Shown here piece after piece: positions 56,102 through 63,900 of a stretch of DNA of 64,000 nt. Origin of the DNA: JAGPCK01 sp964535575 (GTDB lineage Bacteria > Bacteroidota > Bacteroidia > UKL13-3); the NCBI GenBank assembly GCA_964535575.1, contig CAZHTC010000001.1, positions 620,001 through 684,000 of the forward strand, given 5' to 3'. The first letter of the stretch is position 1. Every line of letters starts with the position of its first letter. A program made the translations under genes and the position numbers. The notes under the pieces are model-generated. The model saw nothing but the letters and a program-made list of their open reading frames with translations. It was not told where the DNA came from and did no database searches.

Positions 56102-56674
56102 ATGCATATAGGTCTTTTTTTCGGCTCATTTAATCCACCCCACACCGGCCATTTGGTTATTGCCAGCCATATGACTGAATACAGCGATATTGAAAAAATA
56201 TGGTTTATGGTATCGCCACATAATCCTCTCAAAGCAAAGGGCGATTTACTTGATGCATCTGCCCGACTGCAATTGGTACAGGATGCAGTTGCGCTGGACC
56301 CGCGTTTTGTGGCATCCGATTTTGAATTTAACCTGGAGCGGCCTTCGTACACCATTAACACCATGCAACAGCTTGCGCAAAAATACCCCGAACATCGGTT
56401 TACGCTGATAATGGGTGGCGACAACCTGCACTCGCTGCACCTTTGGAAAGACTACGAAACCCTGCTCGACACCTACCGCATTTTTGTGTACCGCAGAGAA
56501 GGTTTTGATAATGCCGAGTTGGCCGACCATCCCAATGTAGTGGTGTTTGACGTTCCGCTGCTCAATATCTCATCCACCTTTATTCGCAAGGCGGTAAAAA
56601 AAGGAAAATCCATTCGCTACCTGGTGCCGCAGGTGGTTGAAGAACAAATTACATTAAATAAGTATTACCAATAA
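56102..56674 (+). CDS. nadD: Nicotinate-nucleotide adenylyltransferase
   Basis: 190 residues. The nucleotidyltransferase motif GLFFGSFNPPHTGHLVIASH (about 4-23) and the C-terminal ISSTFIRKAVKKGKSIRYLV signature are intact. It makes deamido-NAD from nicotinate mononucleotide and ATP. In the operon with gmk (4-nt gap) and the acetyltransferase gene (1-nt overlap). Confidence 0.96.
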   Translation: MHIGLFFGSFNPPHTGHLVIASHMTEYSDIEKIWFMVSPHNPLKAKGDLLDASARLQLVQDAVALDPRFVASDFEFNLERPSYTINTMQQLAQKYPEHRFTLIMGGDNLHSLHLWKDYETLLDTYRIFVYRREGFDNAELADHPNVVVFDVPLLNISSTFIRKAVKKGKSIRYLVPQVVEEQITLNKYYQ

Positions 56675-57192
56675 TGTCGATTACCATACGGCAGGCAAAC
56701 CCTCAGGACGCAGAGGCATTATCGCTGCTGGGTGCTACCACTTTTTATGATACCTTTCATACGTTTCACACCGAAGACGATATGAAAAAGTATATTGCCC
56801 ATGCCTATAACCCTGAAAAGATAAGTGCCTGCCTTACCAACCCCGCCATTATGTATTACATGGCCCTGGACAACGATATGCCGGCAGGCTATATCAAACT
56901 AATTAAAAATGTGCAGCCCCCAGAATTACCCGAAGGGCGAGTAGCCGAACTGGAAAAAATTTATGTACTAAAAGACTATCTTGGAACCGGCATTGGGAAA
57001 AAACTCATGCACCAGGCTATTGTAGCCATGGTGCAGGAAAAATTTGACTGGCTGTTTTTGGGAGTATGGCAGCAAAACCAGCGCGCACTCGATTTTTATA
57101 AGGGTTTTGGCTGGGAAATTTGCGGCATCAGGCAATTTAAACTTGGCGATACTATTTGCGATGATTATGTGCTCAAATTAAAACTGGGATAA
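56674..57192 (+). CDS. GNAT family N-acetyltransferase
   Basis: 172 residues. The acetyl-CoA-binding core is visible as VAELEKIYVLKDYLGTGIGKKLMHQA (split between the beta4 strand and the pyrophosphate loop G-T-G-I-G), preceded by YYMALDNDMPAGYIKL and followed by LFLGVWQQNQRALDFYKGFGW. The substrate is not predictable (amino acid, polyamine or similar). Last gene of the operon, overlapping the nadD stop by 1 nt. Confidence 0.93.
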   Translation: MSITIRQANPQDAEALSLLGATTFYDTFHTFHTEDDMKKYIAHAYNPEKISACLTNPAIMYYMALDNDMPAGYIKLIKNVQPPELPEGRVAELEKIYVLKDYLGTGIGKKLMHQAIVAMVQEKFDWLFLGVWQQNQRALDFYKGFGWEICGIRQFKLGDTICDDYVLKLKLG

Positions 57193-57278
57193 ACCTCTGC
57201 TTTACCGTGAAGGCGATTTATACCCGGTTGTTGACCTACATAATTAAAGCACTTTGAATGGATCCGTTTTGCTTAGTA

Positions 57279-58889
57279 TTACTTTTTCACTATTCTGAAA
57301 TAAAAAGGCTGTGTGTTTATTTCTACCTGCAGCAGGTAAAATCCGGGAGGCAGGTTCTCAAGTGAAATAGTTTGGTGCGCTTTATTGCTGATAGCTGTTT
57401 CCATCAGTTTTCTTCCGCTTATATCAATCACAGTAAATGCTCCAATGGAAGGTGTTGGGTCGAAAAGTTCAATAGATACGTTATCGGTGACAATGGTAGG
57501 GTACAGTTGAATCCGCTTTTTAAGTTCAGCTGCGTCCCGGCTTATTCCGTTATACGTTTTCAAGAGCGAGTCGGCACGGCAGGCATCGGGCACACCATAC
57601 CCGTAAAAATTATCGGGGTTGTTTAAATGATTTCCACTTACAGTTATGGCGCGCATAATTTCCCAGCTGCTTCGTTGCGGATTGGCCTGTTTAAGGCAGG
57701 CAGCCAGCCCGGCAATAAGTGGAGACGAAAGGGAAGTGCCGCTGGTAAATGTAATATATCCGGCATCACTTATACAGGCAGCATTAGCCCCCATTGCCGT
57801 TACATCGGGTTTTATTTTTCCGGTCGCTGTTGGCCCCACTGAAGACATGCTGTGGTATTGTTTATTGGCATCCACACTGCCCACACACAAAATGGAGTCG
57901 GCATCGCAGGGAGCACAAATGGTGGTGGCTTTAGCCGAGCCCTCGTTGCCTGCACTGTTCACTACAATCATTCCCTTGGCAGCAGCCCAGCGGGCGGCAT
58001 TGGTAACAATGGCTGTTTTACCATCCATTTGTGCATCGGTATAATCGCCTTCGCCCGCGGCAAATGTGCGGTAGCTTAACGATGAATTAATGATATCTAC
58101 TCCCAACGAATCGGCCCACTCGGCCGCGGCCAGCCAGTTTAATTCTTCCTGATGCACATCGTTGGTATTATTTATTTCGGTAACAGCAAAAGCAAAATCG
58201 GCACCGGGTGCCACCCCTGTAAACGTGTCGGGCCACAAAGCGCCCACCGTTGAAAATACCAGTGAGCCATGGTAGTGATTGGTGAATGCATTTTTATCGG
58301 GATTCACAAAATTGCGGTTGGCCACAAAACGGTTTTGCACCCGTGCCGAATCATAAGCCCTGATGGTATCAATGCCTGAAAAACCAATATCAAAAAAAGC
58401 CACAAACACTCCGTGTCCGGTAAATCCGTTTTGATGCAGGCATTGAAGATTAAGCATATTGTTTTGAGGGGCGCTATTGCCAAAACCGGCAGTAGTGAGC
58501 TGCGCATTTGTTTCGTTTCGGGTATGGGCAACTTCGTTTTGAAATGGTTGTACCGATTGAATAAACGGAAATGTTTGCTTCAACTCTTCGGCCGAAAAGG
58601 AAGTAGTAACATGTACCATATTTAGCCAGCGCGAGGCAAGGTGTACCACCACGCCCTGTTGCCGCATGGCTTCAACATAAACAGAGTTCACCGGCAAATC
58701 GGTTTCGGAAAAAGCAATGCCACGCTGTTTGTGTTTATTTATCGCTAAGGGAGAAAGTGCCGCAGCTACATTTTTTTCGGATACAGCGGTTCCCTTGTTT
58801 TTTAAAAATAAAAGGTATTCATTGTTTTGGGCCGTTGCCTGCAGGGATAAAAGTAGCAGGGGGGAAATAAAAATTTTGCGTAAACACAT
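57279..58889 (-). CDS. Subtilisin-like (S8) serine protease with T9SS type A sorting domain
   Basis: 536 residues from the ATG at 58889, with signal peptide ..LSLQATAQ; the longer reading to 58907 begins at a TTG inside the -7 box. The S8 catalytic triad is complete: D167 in AFFDIGFSG, H207 in NHYHGSLVF and S386 in SGTSLSSPLIAG, with the oxyanion Asn in NSAGNEGSAK. The last 75 residues form a type A sorting domain (LYPTIVTDNVSIELF.., ..GFYLLQVEI). It should be exported by T9SS, bound to or released from the surface, and digest external proteins. Confidence 0.92.
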   Translation of the reverse strand: MCLRKIFISPLLLLSLQATAQNNEYLLFLKNKGTAVSEKNVAAALSPLAINKHKQRGIAFSETDLPVNSVYVEAMRQQGVVVHLASRWLNMVHVTTSFSAEELKQTFPFIQSVQPFQNEVAHTRNETNAQLTTAGFGNSAPQNNMLNLQCLHQNGFTGHGVFVAFFDIGFSGIDTIRAYDSARVQNRFVANRNFVNPDKNAFTNHYHGSLVFSTVGALWPDTFTGVAPGADFAFAVTEINNTNDVHQEELNWLAAAEWADSLGVDIINSSLSYRTFAAGEGDYTDAQMDGKTAIVTNAARWAAAKGMIVVNSAGNEGSAKATTICAPCDADSILCVGSVDANKQYHSMSSVGPTATGKIKPDVTAMGANAACISDAGYITFTSGTSLSSPLIAGLAACLKQANPQRSSWEIMRAITVSGNHLNNPDNFYGYGVPDACRADSLLKTYNGISRDAAELKKRIQLYPTIVTDNVSIELFDPTPSIGAFTVIDISGRKLMETAISNKAHQTISLENLPPGFYLLQVEINTQPFYFRIVKK

Positions 58890-58904
58890 ATAACTAATCA
58901 AGTC

Positions 58905-58912
58905 CAAAGTTA
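58905..58912 (-). promoter_or_regulatory. -7 element for the subtilisin-like protease
   Basis: On the minus strand TAACTTTG, an exact TAnnTTTG, 15 nt upstream of the ATG at 58889. It decides the start, since the only alternative (58907) lies inside it. Confidence 0.6.
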
Positions 58913-58933
58913 CGCAATAAGAGTTGCATGACG

Positions 58934-58941
58934 TATGTTTG
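58934..58941 (+). promoter_or_regulatory. -7 element for xth
   Basis: TATGTTTG, an exact TAnnTTTG, 23 nt before the ATG at 58965; divergent from the minus-strand element at 58905. No clear -33. Confidence 0.5.
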
Positions 58942-58964
58942 AAAAAGTAAAACGCACGTAAAAA

Positions 58965-59732
58965 ATGAAAATTATTTCCTACAATGTAAATGGCATACGC
59001 TCGGCCATGAGCAAAGGACTGGTAAACTGGATGCAGCGCGAAAGTGCAGATGTGTATTGCTTTCAGGAAACCAAAGCTTCGCCCGAACAGGTGGATTTAA
59101 TGCTGTTTGATTTAATAGGCTACAAAACCTGGTGGTTTTCGGCCGAGAAAAAAGGGTATAGCGGAGTAGCCATTATTTCGCGTAAGCAGCCCGACCATAT
59201 AGAATACGGATTTAATGATACGGAATACGACAGGGAAGGCCGAATCATTCGGGCCGATTTTGGTGACCTTTCTGTTATCAGCGTATATATCCCATCGGGT
59301 TCGAGCGGAGACGAACGACAGGCATACAAAATGAAGTGGCTGGATTTTTTTGGCAATTACATCGGTCAACTTAGAAAAAGCAGACCCAACCTGGTAATTG
59401 GTGGAGATTACAATATTTGCCGCGAGGCCATTGATATTCATGATCCGGTTGGCAATAAAAACAGTTCGGGTTTTTTACCCGAAGAGCGGGAATGGTTTGC
59501 CCGGTTTATAGAACAGCAGGGAATGGTTGATTCGTTTCGTGAATTGCATAAAGAACCGCACCGTTACTCGTGGTGGACTTTTCGGGCGGCTGCACGCTCG
59601 CGCAACAAAGGCTGGCGTATAGACTACAATTTACTTAGTGAATCCCTAAAACCAAAAATTGAAGATGCCGACATTTACCAGTCGGTGGTGCACTCGGACC
59701 ACTGTCCTGTGATGGTGAAACTGAAGTTATAA
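58965..59732 (+). CDS. xth: Exodeoxyribonuclease III
   Basis: 255 residues, a full ExoIII/AP-endonuclease: MKIISYNVNGIRSAMSKGL, CFQETKA (metal-binding Glu), GYSGVAIISRKQP, GGDYNICREAIDI, SWWTFRAAARSRNKGWRIDY and the terminal HSDHCPVMV (catalytic Asp-His). It repairs abasic sites and has 3'-exonuclease activity. Single gene with its own -7 box; convergent with the lipoprotein gene at 59727 (6-nt overlap). Confidence 0.97.
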   Translation: MKIISYNVNGIRSAMSKGLVNWMQRESADVYCFQETKASPEQVDLMLFDLIGYKTWWFSAEKKGYSGVAIISRKQPDHIEYGFNDTEYDREGRIIRADFGDLSVISVYIPSGSSGDERQAYKMKWLDFFGNYIGQLRKSRPNLVIGGDYNICREAIDIHDPVGNKNSSGFLPEEREWFARFIEQQGMVDSFRELHKEPHRYSWWTFRAAARSRNKGWRIDYNLLSESLKPKIEDADIYQSVVHSDHCPVMVKLKL

Positions 59733-60179
59733 AGGAGAACTTGAAATGTGCATTTGCACTCCGTTTCGGTCCACATAATATTTTTTAAGGGCATACCTTG
59801 CCGGTCCGCCAAAAACAAAACCATCTAAGCTGTACTTAGAGTTACAACAAGGTATCCATACCGAGTTTTTATAACTGCCGCATTGTAAAAATGCCTCCGA
59901 AATATCCATGCTCACTATAGCGCAAGAGTCGTATACATTGTAGGTGCAGTTGCGATCAAAAGCCACTACCTCATCCAGGCCATTGTGATAAATAAACAAC
60001 CCGCGGTTACCGGCCGGGTAATAGGCCCATCCACCAATAACATTCAGTTGTTGATATTGCGGCAGGGTAGTGTTTATGTACACATCCACCAGTACATCGG
60101 GTACAGGACTGTTGCTTGTGGTTTTGTCCTTGCAGGTAGTAAATAACAAAACCGTAAAAATTAATATAATTTTACTCAT
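59727..60179 (-). CDS. Lipoprotein with Rieske-like fold lacking cluster ligands
   Basis: 150 residues from the ATG at 60179, giving a lipoprotein signal with Cys16 (FTTC). The longer reading (to 60224) has no signal at its start and runs into the upstream dehydrogenase gene. The second half, IPCCNSKYSLDGFVFGGPAR, lines up with the Rieske C-P-C-H-G-S..DLDG..GPA pattern, and C78-T-Y80 with the first C-T-H. But His80 is Tyr, the first Cys of the second pair is Ile109 and the His is Cys112, so at most one ligand remains. Similar ligand-free Rieske-fold lipoproteins occur in Flavobacteria. It overlaps the dehydrogenase gene by 8 nt and is co-transcribed with it. Confidence 0.7.
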   Translation of the reverse strand: MSKIILIFTVLLFTTCKDKTTSNSPVPDVLVDVYINTTLPQYQQLNVIGGWAYYPAGNRGLFIYHNGLDEVVAFDRNCTYNVYDSCAIVSMDISEAFLQCGSYKNSVWIPCCNSKYSLDGFVFGGPARYALKKYYVDRNGVQMHISSSPL

Positions 60180-61023
60180 ACGTATAAAACCCTTTTCCTG
60201 TTTTGCGCCCCCAGTGGCCGGCATCTACTTTTTGTTGTTGCAGGCGGCTGGGCCTGAATTTTCCGTCCTGATGAAAAAGTTGGAAGATGGAACTGGTAAC
60301 CGAAAAATTGGTATCCACTCCAATTAAATCCATCAATCTGAACGGGCCTAATTTAAAACCCGAAGCCTCGGCCAGATCATCAATCGTTTCAATGGAAGCA
60401 ATATTTTCCTCGGCAAGTTTTAACCCTTCCACATAATAATGGCGGGCCACTCTGTTTACAATAAAGCCGGGAGCATCTTTAGCCATTACCGCTGTTTTGC
60501 CTACTTCGGTTATCAGGTTTTTTGCAGTGAGCGCCACGGCTTCGCTGGTTTGCACACCCGATATAATTTCTACCAGTTTCATAATATGTGCGGGATTAAA
60601 AAAGTGTATCCCCACCACCCGTTCCGGGTGAGGCACTCCGGCTGCAATTTGTGTTACGGGAATAGAAGAGGTGTTGGTGGCTAATATAGTTTCAGGGGGA
60701 TTGATGGAAGCAATTTCTGAAAACAATTTGCATTTAATATCCAGCCGCTCCACTACCGCTTCAATCACCAGTTCGGCTTTGAGCAGGTTAAAATTGTTGG
60801 TAACTGTAATTCGTTTTTGTGTTTCGAGAAATGCGTCCTGGCTGAGTTTCCCTTTTTCAACGGCCCCTTTCAGGTTTTTTTCAATTACCTTTTTAGCTTT
60901 TTCCAGTGCCTCTACCTGAATATCGTAGAGCACCACATTATATCCAGCGGAAGCAAAAACCTGTGCTATGCCGGCACCCATGGTTCCTGATCCGAGGACA
61001 GCCACGTTTTGAATGTTGATCAT
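60172..61023 (-). CDS. 3-hydroxybutyryl-CoA dehydrogenase
   Basis: 283 residues, the size of the Hbd/PaaH/MmgB class. NAD-binding motif VAVLGSGTMGAGIAQVFASA (about 8-27), substrate loop ATNTSSIPVTQIA, catalytic HFFNPAHIMKLVE (His about 139), and C-terminal PGFIVNRVARHYYVEGLKL, GPFRLMDLIGVD. It oxidises (S)-3-hydroxyacyl-CoA, linking fatty-acid or aromatic degradation or butyrate metabolism. TAAATTTG (minus strand, 61031-61038) ends 7 nt before the ATG. The next gene on this strand is the Rieske-like lipoprotein (8-nt overlap). Confidence 0.93.
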   Translation of the reverse strand: MINIQNVAVLGSGTMGAGIAQVFASAGYNVVLYDIQVEALEKAKKVIEKNLKGAVEKGKLSQDAFLETQKRITVTNNFNLLKAELVIEAVVERLDIKCKLFSEIASINPPETILATNTSSIPVTQIAAGVPHPERVVGIHFFNPAHIMKLVEIISGVQTSEAVALTAKNLITEVGKTAVMAKDAPGFIVNRVARHYYVEGLKLAEENIASIETIDDLAEASGFKLGPFRLMDLIGVDTNFSVTSSIFQLFHQDGKFRPSRLQQQKVDAGHWGRKTGKGFYTYE

Positions 61024-61030
61024 ACATCAA

Positions 61031-61038
61031 CAAATTTA
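61031..61038 (-). promoter_or_regulatory. -7 element for the 3-hydroxybutyryl-CoA dehydrogenase
   Basis: Minus strand TAAATTTG, an exact TAnnTTTG, 7 nt upstream of the start codon at 61023, so the transcript would have almost no leader. Confidence 0.55.
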
Positions 61039-61039
61039 C

Positions 61040-61069
61040 TTGAAAAAACTGACAGGACGCGTATTTTCG
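61040..61069 (+). promoter_or_regulatory. Promoter of the GH16-like lipoprotein (TTG-N19-TATTTTCG)
   Basis: TTG at 61040-61042, 19-nt spacer, TATTTTCG at 61062-61069 (one mismatch). It supports the ATG at 61082 over an in-frame start at 61013. Confidence 0.5.
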
Positions 61070-61081
61070 GACATTGAAGTT

Positions 61082-61864
61082 ATGCGCCTTTCAAAAAGCG
61101 GTTTATTATTTCTGGGAATTCTTGTGATGCTGGCTTGCAAGCAACACAAGGGGGAGTTGCAGCGATCGCGCTCAAAAGGAAAAACCAGGGTAAAAAGCGA
61201 GCCTAAAGAAAAACAACCCAAAGAAGAATGGCGCCTGGATTGGTCGGAGGGGTTTGAACGCATTGATGCAGGGTTGTGGACAAAGCGCGACTGGTTTAAA
61301 GGCGATGGAAGTACAGGGTTTAATCCGGTAAACGTAGAAACCGATGAGGGCCACCTCATGCTTACCCTGAATGCCGAACCATATAACGATAAACCCATTT
61401 CGGGGGCCGAAATTTACAGTACCCGCGAAGTAGCTTTTGGCAAACTGGAAGTAAAAATGAGGGTGCCCAAAGGCAAAGGAATTGCCTGCTCCATGATTAC
61501 CACCTCGCTGGTAGGAGCCGAAAAAAAACCTCACGATGAAGTTAGCATTCAGTTTAAAGGCTCTGAAACGCGCAGTGTGTTTTTTAATTATTTTAAACGG
61601 AAAGAGAAGCCACTTAATGGCAACAGTTACTTTTTGCCCTTTGATGCATCAGACGGGTTTCATATTTACTCCATTGAGCGAAGTCATCGATTCATCAGGT
61701 GGTATATTGACGGGAAGCTTTATTACCAGACTTACGAAGGTATTCCGGGCTCAGCCCACCGTATCATGTTCAGTATCTGGAGCTCTTCGGACGAGGCGGC
61801 AATTAAAAACATGCCTGCTGTTTTATTTATAGACTATGTAAAATATTTTACCCGCAACCACTAA
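61082..61864 (+). CDS. GH16-fold lipoprotein with altered catalytic motif
   Basis: 260 residues from the ATG at 61082, which gives a lipoprotein signal with lipobox MLAC. The body has the GH16/laminarinase beta-jelly-roll pattern: GAEIYSTREVAFGKLEVKMRVP, a strand DEVSIQFKG where GH16 has E-I-D-I-E-F, and FHIYSIERSHRFIRWYIDGKL. The catalytic series should be Glu-x-Asp-x-Glu; here it is E153-V-S155-I-Q157, so the nucleophile Glu is kept, while the central Asp and the acid/base Glu are lost. It may bind glycans rather than cut them. It neighbours another carbohydrate-enzyme relative with lost catalytic residues (61939). Confidence 0.75.
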   Translation: MRLSKSGLLFLGILVMLACKQHKGELQRSRSKGKTRVKSEPKEKQPKEEWRLDWSEGFERIDAGLWTKRDWFKGDGSTGFNPVNVETDEGHLMLTLNAEPYNDKPISGAEIYSTREVAFGKLEVKMRVPKGKGIACSMITTSLVGAEKKPHDEVSIQFKGSETRSVFFNYFKRKEKPLNGNSYFLPFDASDGFHIYSIERSHRFIRWYIDGKLYYQTYEGIPGSAHRIMFSIWSSSDEAAIKNMPAVLFIDYVKYFTRNH

Positions 61865-61890
61865 ATAAAATATTGGTCGAACATTTAACG

Positions 61891-61902
61891 GGGAGTACTC
61901 CC
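61891..61902 (+). promoter_or_regulatory. 12-bp perfect palindrome GGGAGTACTCCC
   Basis: A self-complementary 12-mer directly abutting the TATTTTTG box at 61903-61910, in the spacer region of the promoter of the 61939 gene. It is a good operator candidate. No regulator is identified. Confidence 0.4.
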
Positions 61903-61910
61903 TATTTTTG
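61903..61910 (+). promoter_or_regulatory. -7 element for the 61939 gene
   Basis: TATTTTTG, exact TAnnTTTG, 28 nt before the TTG start. A second, weaker box TACCTTAG (61925-61932) ends 6 nt before the start. Confidence 0.45.
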
Positions 61911-61938
61911 ATAAGTTTGTGCATTACCTTAGATTACG

Positions 61939-63822
61939 TTGATAAAGAAATTAATTATTTATTCAGGCTTTGTGATTTTGTTTGGCTGGTGGATTTACCG
62001 CAAACTGTATCATCCCGATGAAACCGGTATTTACCACGTAAAACAAAGCGATATTGTACGGTTCGACACCATAAACGGGCCACAGGAAGATTTGCGTATT
62101 CCACAGGAAGTTGTTACTCCATGGACGCGGTTTGCCAAAGGATCCACCAGCAGGGTAGCCATCTTGCTCACCGATACCAATTCGAGCTGGCTGGCATTGG
62201 TACACGGATTTAAATCGGCAGGGATTCCGTTTTTGGTTACCCAAAATTATAAAGCGGCACTCAAACACCAGATGGTAGTGGTTTACCCCATGCTCTCGGG
62301 GAGGTATTTAAATGCCGAGGCCCTGCGCGCTATGGCCGAGTTTCCGCGCAATGGTGGAGTTTTGGTTGCATTTAATGTAACCAGCGAAGGGATAAGCGAA
62401 GTATTCGGATTTAAAAAATCGGCTCCGCAGTTCAAAAGCTATGAATTACGTTTTGAGCGAACAGTGCCCGAAAATTCGCATATGGGAAATGCGGGTAACT
62501 GGATTATTCACTTGGGTAATAAAGAAGCCGGAGTTGACCCCATTGCAACCACCAGCTATATTGGAACATTAAATAAACCAATCGCCTATTACGAAGATAA
62601 TCTGGCCGCCATCACCGTAAAACAATATGCAAAAGGAAAATCGTACGCATTCGGCCTTGATTTGGGATACTTTTTACACAGGGCTTATAATAATATCAGG
62701 CAGGATATCTGGGTAAGCAACCCAGGACAAATTTCGCCTACGGCCGATGTGCTGATGAACCTGCTTAAAAATATTTATCAGCAAAACTGCCAAAATGCGG
62801 TTACCATTTCTCCCATTCCCGAAAACAAAAAACTTTCGGTGGTGCTTACGCATAACGTTAACTCAAAGAAACAATTTTTTAATGCATTGCATTTTGCTCA
62901 CTTTGAACATAGCCAGAAAATAAAAGCCACGTATTTTATGCAGGCTAAGTACATAAACGATTATGCAGGTGCCGCATTTATTACTCCGGCAAATGCCAAA
63001 TACCTGAAAAAAATGGCGGAGTGGGGAATGGAAATAGGGAGCCAGACAGTTAGCGCCACCGATAAATTCACCTACCTGAGCATGGGTAACGGAAAAGAAA
63101 CTTATGCCAACTACATTCCCTATGTGTTTGACGACAAAAAAGTGTACAACGCCACCATTACAGGCGAACTGAGGGTAAGCAAATTTTTGCTTGAACGAGT
63201 TGCCGGTGTTCCGGTTAACAGTTTCCGCACGGCTGCCTATCAGGTGCCGCAAAGTTTACCACAATTGCTGAAAGCAGGCAAGTACCTGTACAGTTCTTCC
63301 ACTACCATAAACCGTACGTACACCCACCGGCCATTTCCGCTTAACTACGCATATGATAATTTTTCGGAAACCGGTGTGTTTGAATTTCCGGTAACCATTA
63401 ACGATGAGTTTTCGGCCGGACAACTCAAAGAACAGTTGGGTAAGGCCATTGAAATGGCCTATGAACTTACCAATTTTCAGGGCACCATGCTTATTTCACT
63501 TACTCCCGATACACTGGCTAAACTTGATTTTGAAAAAGACCTGCTCGAATCGGTAAAGGAATTTTCGTGGGTAGGTTCTCTCACTGATTATGCTGCTTTT
63601 TGGAAAGCCCGCGACCGGGTTGAAATAGATATGCAGGGCGATACCCTGCTTGAGGTAAGTGCCCCCCTGACCATTTCCGGACTCACCGTTCAGTTGCCCG
63701 AAGGATGGCGGATGTACAAGTACGAACCCATTGACCTTCCTGTTGACCAATACGATGATAAGTTGTGGTTTTACAACTTTAAAGGGAAGGCAAAAATTTA
63801 CCTTACAAAAACACCTTTGTAA
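61939..63822 (+). CDS. Membrane-anchored polysaccharide-deacetylase-like protein with altered catalytic motifs
   Basis: 627 residues, start TTG (in-frame TAG 9 nt upstream, no ATG available). An N-terminal membrane anchor (about 5-21, LIIYSGFVILFGWWIY) precedes a Rossmann-like domain (about 65-270) resembling amidotransferase/ThuA-type folds, then a NodB-like region (about 300-545): SVVLTHNVNS stands where deacetylases have LTFDDGP, and EIGSQTVSA where they have GSHTxxH. So H305-N-V-N replaces F-D-D-G, and Gln369 and Ala373 replace the metal-binding histidines. A C-terminal beta domain (about 555-627) follows. It is probably not a deacetylase; a binding or scaffold role on the outer side of the inner membrane is plausible. 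Not in an obvious operon with its neighbours. Confidence 0.72.
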   Translation: MIKKLIIYSGFVILFGWWIYRKLYHPDETGIYHVKQSDIVRFDTINGPQEDLRIPQEVVTPWTRFAKGSTSRVAILLTDTNSSWLALVHGFKSAGIPFLVTQNYKAALKHQMVVVYPMLSGRYLNAEALRAMAEFPRNGGVLVAFNVTSEGISEVFGFKKSAPQFKSYELRFERTVPENSHMGNAGNWIIHLGNKEAGVDPIATTSYIGTLNKPIAYYEDNLAAITVKQYAKGKSYAFGLDLGYFLHRAYNNIRQDIWVSNPGQISPTADVLMNLLKNIYQQNCQNAVTISPIPENKKLSVVLTHNVNSKKQFFNALHFAHFEHSQKIKATYFMQAKYINDYAGAAFITPANAKYLKKMAEWGMEIGSQTVSATDKFTYLSMGNGKETYANYIPYVFDDKKVYNATITGELRVSKFLLERVAGVPVNSFRTAAYQVPQSLPQLLKAGKYLYSSSTTINRTYTHRPFPLNYAYDNFSETGVFEFPVTINDEFSAGQLKEQLGKAIEMAYELTNFQGTMLISLTPDTLAKLDFEKDLLESVKEFSWVGSLTDYAAFWKARDRVEIDMQGDTLLEVSAPLTISGLTVQLPEGWRMYKYEPIDLPVDQYDDKLWFYNFKGKAKIYLTKTPL

Positions 63823-63866
63823 CAATTTAATAACGCTCTGATAAACTTACACTAATAAGTACCCGG

Positions 63867-63874
63867 TAATTTTG
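63867..63874 (+). promoter_or_regulatory. -7 element for the metallophosphoesterase gene
   Basis: TAATTTTG, exact TAnnTTTG, 26 nt before the GTG at 63901. Confidence 0.5.
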
Positions 63875-63900
63875 TTCACAGGTTAATCACCAAATCTGTA

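Noticed and set aside
57646..58044. Plus-strand open frame of 132 codons
   Set aside because: It is antisense to the catalytic domain of the subtilisin-like protease, whose triad is intact.
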